Positions 7,797 to 15,590 of a stretch of DNA of 34,733 nucleotides are shown here, in pieces. Under the pieces are notes generated by a model. That model saw only the letters and a list, made by a program, of their open reading frames with translations, was not told where the DNA came from and searched no databases. Each line of letters starts with the position of its first letter. Positions within the stretch are counted from its first letter, which is position 1. Source of the stretch: an uncultured beta proteobacterium (GTDB taxonomy: Bacteria; Pseudomonadota; Gammaproteobacteria; Burkholderiales; Burkholderiaceae_C); assembly GCA_903853895.1 (NCBI GenBank), contig CAINUX010000239.1, positions 1 through 34,733 of the forward strand, in the 5' to 3' direction. Made by a program: the position numbers and the translations under genes.

Positions 7797-9377
7797 CTAC
7801 TGCGTGACACCCATGCGGCGTAGCAGGGGCAGCCGTTTGGACAAAAACGCAGAGGCCTGGGCTGCCAACTCTGCGAGGTTGGCCTCCTTTGTTTCCAGAG
7901 GTTTTCCCTCCTTGAGAATGCGCTGCCCGCCCGCCAGTAACACCTGCCAGACAAAGTCTGCCAGGGCCGCCGCGTCGGGTGGTGTATTGGCTGGGCGCTC
8001 GTGCAAACACAGCAAAAACAATTGCTCGAAGCGGCTCGCCGCAATGCCTCCTCCGCTCACCGGACTGGCCAGATTCGTGATGTCCGTCCGGTGGCGGGCC
8101 AGCTGCATCAGGTACTGGTTCAGCTTCACAGTCAAAGGCCGGGCGCGCAGCGTAACGGCGTCGTTTTGCACTGCGACCACATCGCCCTTTCCAATCAGCA
8201 GCATCAGCGCTTCGTTCAATTGGGCGTAGGTGACGGTCCCCTGCACCGCCGGTCCCTGCAACCGTTTCCACAGATCGGCAATGCTGGTCGTCTGGTGGTC
8301 CGACAGGGCTTGCAGAACAGGCCGGTAAATCGACTCGGTCAGTGCGGCCTCGCCAACGGTGGCCTGCACCTTCATTGTGACCTGCGCTTCGGGTATCAAG
8401 AGCATTACGCGCTGGTGACCCTGCAGCTCTGATTGTTCGGACGCGGCAAGCCTGCGTCCACCCTTGATCCAGTAGTCACGGCGAAACTGCTGGTTGACCA
8501 GGAAGTCGCGCACCGTCTCCCGTAACACCGGGTCGGTTTGCTCTTGCAGGAGCGCGGCCTGCTGCGCGGTGAAGTGCAATGACCCCAGGTGGTCCTGGTA
8601 GTGTGCCGAGCAGGCAAACCCCAGCTTTGCCGGTTCCAGCCACTGCGCCATCTGGTGGAAGGACATGGGTTGCCAGTGCTGGTTGAAGTACTCATGCGCC
8701 AGGTAGTTGCGGTTCATGCCCTGCAGGCGTTTGAGCCGCGTCGCAACCTGGGGGTTGGCCTTCGCATAGTGCGGGTCGGTCGCCATCAGGCGGTCCACAA
8801 AAGCCAACGCGCCATCAATCCGATCAGAGGTGCCTTTGCCTGGCACGCCCATCACCTCGGCGTGCAGGGCCATCAGGTCGCGCATGGGCGCCATGGCGGC
8901 CCAACCGGGTTGGGTGTTGTAGCTGATGTACAGCACGCCTCCCACCCGCAATTTGCGCCGCACAAAATCCACGATCACCGCCCGGTTCGCATCCGATATC
9001 CAGCTCCAGATGCCGTGCAAGCCAATGAAACTGAAGTCCGGCAGGTCGGTGCGCTGGCAAAAGTCAGCAAAGGCATCGTCATACAAGCGCGTTCCCAGCG
9101 CGGCTGCACCACTGGCGTTGGCCAGCTCCTGCGCCAGCGCGGCCTGGGCCGGGTTGAAGTCGGTTGCGCACCAGGCGGTGGCGGATGCCGCGGCATGGAT
9201 GTTGACGCTGACACCCTGACCAAACCCGAGTTCACAGGCCGCGCCGTCGCTGGTCAGCCCCCTGGGGTCCCATCCCGCCTTCAGCAGGGCCAGGCGCGCA
9301 ACCAGGGGGTTGAGTTCGGAGAAATAACCATAGGTGTAGCCCACATCGGTGGTGTAGCCCTCGGTCCAGTCGGTCAT
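7797..9377 (-). CDS. Class I SAM-dependent methyltransferase with regulatory domain
   Basis: This is a 526-residue protein. The N-terminal Rossmann methyltransferase domain carries motif I as CELGFGQG (about residues 48-55) and an acidic loop after it (CATDFNPAQAALA). A middle region resembles the methyltransferase regulatory domain (PF10119), followed by a helical C-terminal part. The methylated substrate is unknown. The start at 9377 is preceded by AGGAAG. It lies 21 bp downstream of gspF on the same strand and is probably read through from it, but no functional link to secretion is evident. It converges with the HDOD gene, 14 bp apart. Confidence 0.85.
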   Translation of the reverse strand: MTDWTEGYTTDVGYTYGYFSELNPLVARLALLKAGWDPRGLTSDGAACELGFGQGVSVNIHAAASATAWCATDFNPAQAALAQELANASGAAALGTRLYDDAFADFCQRTDLPDFSFIGLHGIWSWISDANRAVIVDFVRRKLRVGGVLYISYNTQPGWAAMAPMRDLMALHAEVMGVPGKGTSDRIDGALAFVDRLMATDPHYAKANPQVATRLKRLQGMNRNYLAHEYFNQHWQPMSFHQMAQWLEPAKLGFACSAHYQDHLGSLHFTAQQAALLQEQTDPVLRETVRDFLVNQQFRRDYWIKGGRRLAASEQSELQGHQRVMLLIPEAQVTMKVQATVGEAALTESIYRPVLQALSDHQTTSIADLWKRLQGPAVQGTVTYAQLNEALMLLIGKGDVVAVQNDAVTLRARPLTVKLNQYLMQLARHRTDITNLASPVSGGGIAASRFEQLFLLCLHERPANTPPDAAALADFVWQVLLAGGQRILKEGKPLETKEANLAELAAQASAFLSKRLPLLRRMGVTQ

Positions 9378-9398
9378 GGTCTTCCTGCAAAGTGGGGT

Positions 9399-10631
9399 TT
9401 AGCGCACCAGCTGGTTGAGCTGGATGATGGGCAGCAGCACGGCCAGCACGATCAGCATCACCACCAGACCCATGACCACAATCAGCAACGGCTCCAGTAG
9501 CGTGGCCAGTTGCATGGCGCGGCGCTGCACCTCGGTGCTGAGCTGGCGCGCCGCGCGCTCCAGCATCAGCGGCAATTGACCGGTCTGCTCACCCAGGCGG
9601 GCAAACATGCTCAACAGACCCGGAAAGCGCTTTTTTTGCGCCAGCGCCGAGGCCAGTGGTGCCCCCTCGCGCACCAGCACCAGGGCATCGAGCGCATCAG
9701 TACGCATGGCCCGGTTGGACAGCGTGTCGGCCGCGGCCTGCAGCGCCTTCAGGATTGGCACACCCGCGGCCGCCAGCATGGACAGCGTGCCGGCAAAGCG
9801 TGCGGCGTTGTAGCCACGGGACAACTTACCCAAAATGGGTAAATTAAGCCATGCGGCATCAAATTTTTCACGAAATGTGGCACTAGCCCACGCGAAACGG
9901 CCACATATAGCTATCAAAATAATAGCAATTAGCATCATCCAGCCCTGGTTGCGTACAAAGTTGCCCAGGCCCAGCATGATCACGGTCAGCAAGGGTAGAG
10001 CCCGCTTGCTGCCGGCAAAAACCTCGGCCACCTGGGGCACCACGTAGCCTAGCAAGAACATCACGATGGTGATGGCCACCAGCGTCACGATGGCCGGGTA
10101 CAGCGCCGCCCCGATCAGCTGCGACTTCAGCGCCTGGCTCTGCTCCAGGTCATCGGCCAGGCGCTCCAGCACCAGGCCCAGGTTGCCGCTGTGCTCACCG
10201 GCACCCACCACGGCGCAATACGTTGGGGCGAACTCGCGCGGGTGCTGCGCCAGCGCCGTGGCAAACGCTGTGCCGCCATTGACCTCGGAGCGCAGCGCGG
10301 CCACCAGGTTGCGCTGGCGTTCGTCGTCGGCTTCTTCGGACAGCGCCGTCAGCGCACGCTCCAGTGGCAAACCGGACGACACCAGCCCGGCGATCTGGCG
10401 CGTCCAGATGGCCAGTGCCGTCGCATTGAAGACGCGCGAAGTCCACAGCGTCGTGGACTGCCTGGCCGCTTCGGTGCTGCCCGCAGCGCCCGGGACAACC
10501 GGCTCCACGCCCAGTGGAACCAGGGACTGGGCGCGCAGCAGGCCGCGTGCGGCCTTTGCCGTGTCGGCGTCTATGACACCCTTGCGGGTGCTGCCTTGGG
10601 CATCGAGGGCTTCAAAGGTATAGGCGGGCAT
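9399..10631 (-). CDS. gspF: Type II secretion system inner-membrane platform protein GspF
   Basis: This is a 410-residue GspF/PilC-family protein, the polytopic platform of the T2SS that couples the GspE ATPase to pseudopilus assembly. The start MPAYTFEALDAQGSTRKG and the two T2SSF domains (about 70-195 and 275-400; GLPLERALTALSEE and GVPILKALQAAADTLSN) are clear. Three membrane segments lie near 175-200, 215-245 and 380-405. The gene is separated from gspE by about 3.5 kb holding ompW, the lipase pair and a hypothetical gene, so it needs its own promoter. Residues 235-250 (IAIILIAICGRFAWAS) are encoded by a copy of the 46-bp repeat. Confidence 0.96.
   Translation of the reverse strand: MPAYTFEALDAQGSTRKGVIDADTAKAARGLLRAQSLVPLGVEPVVPGAAGSTEAARQSTTLWTSRVFNATALAIWTRQIAGLVSSGLPLERALTALSEEADDERQRNLVAALRSEVNGGTAFATALAQHPREFAPTYCAVVGAGEHSGNLGLVLERLADDLEQSQALKSQLIGAALYPAIVTLVAITIVMFLLGYVVPQVAEVFAGSKRALPLLTVIMLGLGNFVRNQGWMMLIAIILIAICGRFAWASATFREKFDAAWLNLPILGKLSRGYNAARFAGTLSMLAAAGVPILKALQAAADTLSNRAMRTDALDALVLVREGAPLASALAQKKRFPGLLSMFARLGEQTGQLPLMLERAARQLSTEVQRRAMQLATLLEPLLIVVMGLVVMLIVLAVLLPIIQLNQLVR
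9882..9927 (+). repeat. 46-bp interspersed element, copy A, inside gspF
   Basis: The element begins CACTAGCCCACG and ends GCTATCAAAATAATAGC, which can fold as GCTAT-N7-ATAGC. It matches the gspD copy at 33 of 46 ungapped positions. Read on the gspF strand it encodes residues 235-250 in or next to a transmembrane helix, using AT-ending codons (GCT, ATT, ATA) unlike the surrounding gene. Confidence 0.75.
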
Positions 10632-10745
10632 GGCTGGATGTTAGCCGCTGATGATCGACGAGGGGCAACCCGCCGTAACGGGCGGGCGGGGCCGTCAAGT
10701 TGCTCGGCAGATTCCAGACGCCAAAAAAAATTCCTATCAAAACGT

Positions 10746-10759
10746 TTGATCTAAAACAA
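10746..10759. promoter_or_regulatory. Second FNR-like site between gspF and ompW
   Basis: TTGAT-CTAA-AACAA differs from the consensus TTGAT-N4-ATCAA at one position. Its centre is exactly 50 bp from the centre of the perfect box at 10796. It could be a second ompW site or act on the divergent gspF, whose ATG is about 120 bp away. Confidence 0.45.
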
Positions 10760-10783
10760 TGATCTAGGATAAGTTTAAGAATC

Positions 10784-10794
10784 AGGGTAAACCC
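10784..10794. promoter_or_regulatory. AGGGTAAACCC motif, copy 2
   Basis: This is identical to the 11-mer at 5209-5219 and is separated by one base from the perfect FNR-type box upstream of ompW. Its recurrence next to FNR-type boxes in two unrelated intergenic regions suggests a shared regulator, which is not identified. Confidence 0.4.
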
Positions 10795-10795
10795 T

Positions 10796-10809
10796 TTGAT
10801 CTATATCAA
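10796..10809. promoter_or_regulatory. Perfect FNR/Anr-type box upstream of ompW
   Basis: TTGAT-CTAT-ATCAA is an exact consensus match whose centre lies about 77 bp upstream of the ompW ATG. A class II arrangement would place the transcription start near 10844. FNR control of ompW is established in enteric bacteria, which fits. Confidence 0.72.
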
Positions 10810-10879
10810 TCGGGGTGGGTTTGACCGCGGTTTCAATGGCCCCGGGAATGTCCCCTGCTCCAAATTATTCGATTTCACT

Positions 10880-11485
10880 ATGAAAAAACAAGTTATCGCC
10901 GCCGCTGTTTTGTGCACACTCGTGTCTGGCGCTGCCTTCGCCCAACAGGCCAAGGAAGGCCCGTTCATGGTTCGTGCTCGAGCAGTCAGCTTGAACAGCG
11001 CCAACGGCGACACCACCGGCTTGGGTTTGTCCATCGACAACAAGTGGATTCCTGAAGTGGACATCAGCTACTTCCTCAGCAAGAATCTGGCAGTCGAGTT
11101 GATCCTGACGGTTCCCCAGAAGCAGACATTGACTTCCAGCGCCTTGGGCAAGGAAATCGGTACGCTGGAACACCTGCCACCCACACTGCTGCTGCAATAC
11201 CACTTTGACAGCAAAGGTGGTGCCAAGCCTTACGTGGGTCTGGGCGTGAACTACACCAAATTCACCGCAGTCAACATCCTGAATGGCGCGGTTGGCCTCA
11301 ACAGCGACAGCTGGGGCGGCGCCCTGCAACTGGGTGTTGACGTTCCATTGAGCGGCAATATGTACCTGAACTTTGACGTCAAGAAAGTCTTCATCAAGAG
11401 CGACGTGTACGTCGGTACTGCGAACGCGGGCACGTTCAAGGTGGACCCGGTTCTTTTCGGTATCGGTTTGGGCTGGCGCTTCTAA
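10880..11485 (+). CDS. ompW: Outer-membrane protein OmpW/AlkL family
   Basis: This is a 201-residue precursor with a signal peptide (MKKQVIAAAVLCTLVSGAAFA, cut before QQ) and an eight-stranded barrel of the OmpW family. Family-like stretches are FMVRARAVSLN, VDISYFLSKNLAVELI, LPPTLLLQYHF and KPYVGLGVNYTKF. The protein ends in Phe (GIGLGWRF), the usual C-terminal signal for barrel assembly. OmpW/AlkL proteins form narrow channels for small hydrophobic molecules. The ATG at 10880 gives the canonical signal peptide; the same frame runs upstream but has no such signal. Two FNR-type sites upstream and an intrinsic terminator downstream make it a single-gene transcript. It lies next to a lipase, though a shared role is only a guess. 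Confidence 0.93.
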   Translation: MKKQVIAAAVLCTLVSGAAFAQQAKEGPFMVRARAVSLNSANGDTTGLGLSIDNKWIPEVDISYFLSKNLAVELILTVPQKQTLTSSALGKEIGTLEHLPPTLLLQYHFDSKGGAKPYVGLGVNYTKFTAVNILNGAVGLNSDSWGGALQLGVDVPLSGNMYLNFDVKKVFIKSDVYVGTANAGTFKVDPVLFGIGLGWRF

Positions 11486-11509
11486 GTTTCAAGAGTTTCT
11501 CAAAGGTTG

Positions 11510-11542
11510 GCCCTGCCGCGCGCTGCGTGGCAGGGCTTTTTT
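11510..11542 (+). terminator. Intrinsic terminator of ompW
   Basis: An 8-bp perfect GC-rich stem (GCCCTGCC and GGCAGGGC) with an 11-nt loop is followed directly by six Ts, 24 bp after the ompW stop. Confidence 0.92.
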
Positions 11543-11641
11543 ATGGGTCCCGAACTAGTGGAAACCCGCGTCTCGATCTGGCACGTCACCCGGGTTTACG
11601 TGCATGACAAAGCCAGCCCCACTAATTAACATGCTGAAAAC

Positions 11642-11659
11642 GCACGATCGTGCTTTTTT
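11642..11659 (+). terminator. GCACGATCGTGC palindrome followed by T6
   Basis: A perfect 12-bp palindrome is followed by TTTTTT in the gap between the ompW terminator and the lipase gene. As a hairpin it would have a 4-bp stem and 4-nt loop, too weak for a convincing terminator. It could instead be an operator for lipase expression. The remainder of 11543-11792 shows nothing I can name. Confidence 0.3.
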
Positions 11660-11675
11660 GATTCAGACCGCCTGA

Positions 11676-12725
<1,050 letters not shown>

Positions 12726-12732
12726 ACCGGCC

Positions 12733-13707
12733 ATGCGCCTGAACCGAAACACCCGTGTCGGCTTGGGCTTGCTCAGTCTGGTTCTGGTGGCAAGCGGTTG
12801 GATGGTCTGGTCGCAGACCGAAAGCACCAGTCCAATGCGGTCAGCGGCCGTTGGGCCGGTGAGCCTCTCTGCGCCGTTTGTGCGGTCTATGCAAGATACG
12901 CTGCCCGATGGTGATCTGCAGACCATGCAGGGGGGCTCCGGGGCGGGCGCCGCCGGTATCCTGGCCTATGGCGAACTCAGACGACTGTTTGACTACTATT
13001 TGAGCGCCGTGGGTGAGCAAAGCATAGAGGTCATCACGCAACACATTCGGGGCGAGCTGGACCGACGCTTGCCTGCACCACAGGCCGCCAAGGCCCAGCG
13101 CCTGCTGGCGTTGTACATTGAATTCAAACGCGAGCTGGTGCGTCTGGAAGCCCAGCCCCAGCTGGCCGGAAATGGCATGCAAGCCATACGTGCGCGCTTG
13201 CTGGCCATGCAGGACCTGCGCAGTCGATTCTTCAGCGAAGCAGAAACGCAGGGCATGTTTGGCTTTGACGATGCCTACGACACGGACGCCATCGCCCGTC
13301 TGGAGATCAGCCAGAACCCTGCCCTCAGTGCCTTGCAGAAGCAGCAGCAGTTGGCGGCGGTGGATGCCGCAATGCCGGTGGATTTGCGAAGGGAGCGCGA
13401 GGCCAGCAGCGTCGTGGTGCGAGTGGAGCAGCAAGCCCAGGACCTGCGCTCCAAGGGTGCCAGCGAGGACGACGTCTACCGCATGCGCGCCAAGGAATTC
13501 GACCCGCAGGCAGCCGCCCGGTTGGCCGAAGTGGATAGAGAAGAAGTGGCCTGGAAGGCGCGCATTGCCAGATACCAGGACGAGCGAAACAAGTTGCTCA
13601 AGGCCCAGACGAACGCAACAGAATCAGAGCGTCAAACGGTGCTGGCCCAACTGCAGCAAACCTACTTTACCGAGGCCGAGCGCCCCCGGTTGGTGGCCTA
13701 CGAATAG
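12733..13707 (+). CDS. lipB: Lipase-specific foldase (lipase chaperone)
   Basis: This is a 324-residue protein of the Lif family, an inner-membrane-anchored periplasmic steric chaperone that activates the cognate lipase before T2SS export. One N-terminal membrane anchor (VGLGLLSLVLVASGWMVW, about residues 9-26) is followed by a variable linker. The family signature RxxFDY(F/C)L(S/T)A appears as RRLFDYYLSA at residues 83-92 (Tyr in the F/C position). The rest is strongly helical and charged (RLLALYIEFKRELVRLE; repeated Gln/Arg/Glu segments), as expected for the extended helical arms around the lipase. It is co-transcribed with lipA. The same family is also called lifO or limA. Confidence 0.92.
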   Translation: MRLNRNTRVGLGLLSLVLVASGWMVWSQTESTSPMRSAAVGPVSLSAPFVRSMQDTLPDGDLQTMQGGSGAGAAGILAYGELRRLFDYYLSAVGEQSIEVITQHIRGELDRRLPAPQAAKAQRLLALYIEFKRELVRLEAQPQLAGNGMQAIRARLLAMQDLRSRFFSEAETQGMFGFDDAYDTDAIARLEISQNPALSALQKQQQLAAVDAAMPVDLRREREASSVVVRVEQQAQDLRSKGASEDDVYRMRAKEFDPQAAARLAEVDREEVAWKARIARYQDERNKLLKAQTNATESERQTVLAQLQQTYFTEAERPRLVAYE

Positions 13708-13733
13708 GCCTGCAGGCGCTGGTGCTTGCAGGC
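13708..13733. terminator. Hairpin between convergent lipB and hypothetical gene
   Basis: GCCTGCA and TGCAGGC form a 7-bp stem with a 12-nt loop exactly in the gap between the two convergent stop codons. There is only a short TTTA after it on the plus strand. It may serve as a terminator for lipAB; the support is moderate. Confidence 0.45.
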
Positions 13734-13734
13734 T

Positions 13735-14097
13735 TTAGTGGGTCAGACGCTTGCCGTGGGGCAGACTGGCCAGGCGCGCAAACAGGCTGCGGCAGTAGCC
13801 GTTGATCGCCAGGCACTTATTGATCTCATCCACGGGCAAGGGGCCGGATACAACGACGATGTCGTTCGCGCTATCGATGGCGCCGCTGGCACGCAGGCGC
13901 CGGCGCGTGTTGCTGGCCCAGGAGTGGATGCGTGTCGGGTTGCCGTGTTCGTGCAGTTCGCCGGTGCGCGCGTCAAATGCGATGGCCACCGTGTCGGTCA
14001 TCAACCGCAGGCGGTGCTCGCCCGTCACTTTGCTGGGCGGCGTGCTCAAATCGTATAGATGGTAGTTGCCCTGTTTGAGCTGGTATTGAAGTGCCAT
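13735..14097 (-). CDS. Hypothetical protein, 120 aa
   Basis: The protein starts MALQYQLKQGNYHLYDL, with GAGGAA upstream of the ATG at 14097. It is soluble, basic and without signal or membrane segments. Its first half (HRLRLMTDTVAIAFDARTGELHEHG) looks like a beta-rich fold and its second half contains NEINKCLAI-like and GYCRSLFARLASLPHG segments. I do not recognise the family. It follows gspE on the same strand, but the clear terminator at 14146-14172 separates it from the gsp operon, so it probably has its own promoter. It converges on lipB. It may simply be a lineage-specific gene caught within the split T2SS locus. Confidence 0.65.
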   Translation of the reverse strand: MALQYQLKQGNYHLYDLSTPPSKVTGEHRLRLMTDTVAIAFDARTGELHEHGNPTRIHSWASNTRRRLRASGAIDSANDIVVVSGPLPVDEINKCLAINGYCRSLFARLASLPHGKRLTH

Positions 14098-14145
14098 GGG
14101 TTTCCTCGTTGCCACTGATTCTGGATGGCAGCAGAGGCAACGAAA

Positions 14146-14172
14146 GCAAAAGAAAGCCCCGAAAAACGGGGC
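14146..14172 (-). terminator. Intrinsic terminator of the gsp operon
   Basis: On the minus strand GCCCCG-TTTTT-CGGGGC is followed by the T-rich tail TTTCTTTTGCTTT, 5 bp past the gspE stop. It marks the end of the gspG-to-gspE transcript and separates gspE from gspF. Confidence 0.88.
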
Positions 14173-14177
14173 AAACC

Positions 14178-15590
14178 TCAGTCCCGCGTGACGCGGACCA
14201 ATTCCTCGCGGGAGGTTATGCCGTTTTGCACCAGCCGCTCGCCGTCTTCGCGCATCAGCGTCATGCCACCGGCTTGTGCCGCGGCACGGATGTCGGCTTC
14301 GGAAGCCTGGTGGTGAATTTGCGCCCGAATGGCGTCATTGGTAACCAGCAGTTCGAATACGCCAGTGCGCCCCAGATAGCCGGTGTGGCCACATTCCGAA
14401 CAACCAGACCCATGGCAAGTGGTGCAGAGCTTGCGCAGCAGGCGTTGTGCCAGCACGCCCAGCAAGGAAGAGCTCAACAGGAATGGCTCTATGCCCATGT
14501 CGGTGAGACGGGTCACTGCGCTGGCCGCGTCATTGGTGTGAATCGTGGCCAGCACCAGATGACCGGTTAACGAGGCCTGGACGGCGATCTGCGCGGTCTC
14601 GAAGTCGCGGATCTCGCCAATCACGATGACGTCGGGGTCCTGGCGCAGTATGGCGCGCAGCGCTTTGGCAAAGTCCAGGTCGATCTTGGCGTTAACCTGC
14701 GTCTGTCCCACGCCCGCCAATTCATACTCGATAGGATCTTCTACGGTCATGATGTTCTGGCGCCGTGCGTCCAGCTTTTGCAGCGCGCCGTACAGCGTCG
14801 TGGTCTTGCCGGAGCCCGTGGGGCCGGTCACCAGAATGATGCCGTGGGGCTGGGCTACCAGGTGCTCGAATCGCGAAAGCACATCACCCTGCATGCCCAC
14901 CGATTCCAGACTGAGCTTGCCGCCGCTCTTGTCCAGCAAGCGCAGCACGGCGCGCTCGCCATGCGCGCTGGGCAGGGTGCTGACGCGCACGTCCACGCCG
15001 CGGGTGCCGATGCGCAGCGAGATGCGGCCGTCCTGCGGCAGGCGTTTCTCGGCAATGTCCAGGTCGGCCATAATTTTCAGGCGCGAGATCAATGCCGCGT
15101 GCAGCGCGCGGTTGGGCTGCACCACGTCGCGCAACGAGCCGTCGACGCGAAAGCGAACGCTGGAGTGGCGCTCATAGGGTTCGATGTGGATGTCGCTGGC
15201 GCCATCGCGCGCGGCCTGCGTCAGCAGGGCGTTGAGCATGCGGATGATGGGTGCGTCGTCGGAGGTCTCCAGCAAGTCTTCAATCGCCGGCAGCGCCTGC
15301 ATCATGCGCGACAGGTCGACATCGGCCTCTACTTCGCTTATGACGGTGGCAGCGCTGGATTCGCTTTGGGCGTAGGCCGCGCTAATGCGCTGGCGCAGCA
15401 GTTCAGCAGTCTCGGTCTCCACCTGGGGTACGCCAAACTTGCGCATGACCTCGCCGACCGCACTGCGCCGGGCCTCGGAGTCCAGCGCGTGCAGCCAGAG
15501 CGTCAGTGCGCCATCCTGGTCTTCCAGCAGCAGTTCGTGGCTGCGGGCAAAGGCGTAGGGCAAAGGGTACTGCATGGCGTGGCCCACCAC
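14178..15590 (-). CDS. gspE: Type II secretion ATPase GspE
   Basis: This is a 470-residue hexameric secretion ATPase at the cytoplasmic face of the T2SS. Walker A is GPTGSGKT (256-263), the Walker B region is VIVIGEIRD (321-329), and the Asp/His boxes include SDIHIEPYERH near 132-142 and LATIHTNDA near 347-355. A zinc-binding cluster is present as CTTC-N4-CSEC (Cys389, 392, 397, 400), much more compact than the roughly 30-residue spacing in Vibrio EpsE. The start is taken as GTG 15590, which overlaps the gspD stop by one base (TAGTG), suggesting coupled translation; ATG 15575 (MQYPLPYAF) is a good alternative. It is the last gene of the operon. Confidence 0.96.
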   Translation of the reverse strand: MVGHAMQYPLPYAFARSHELLLEDQDGALTLWLHALDSEARRSAVGEVMRKFGVPQVETETAELLRQRISAAYAQSESSAATVISEVEADVDLSRMMQALPAIEDLLETSDDAPIIRMLNALLTQAARDGASDIHIEPYERHSSVRFRVDGSLRDVVQPNRALHAALISRLKIMADLDIAEKRLPQDGRISLRIGTRGVDVRVSTLPSAHGERAVLRLLDKSGGKLSLESVGMQGDVLSRFEHLVAQPHGIILVTGPTGSGKTTTLYGALQKLDARRQNIMTVEDPIEYELAGVGQTQVNAKIDLDFAKALRAILRQDPDVIVIGEIRDFETAQIAVQASLTGHLVLATIHTNDAASAVTRLTDMGIEPFLLSSSLLGVLAQRLLRKLCTTCHGSGCSECGHTGYLGRTGVFELLVTNDAIRAQIHHQASEADIRAAAQAGGMTLMREDGERLVQNGITSREELVRVTRD

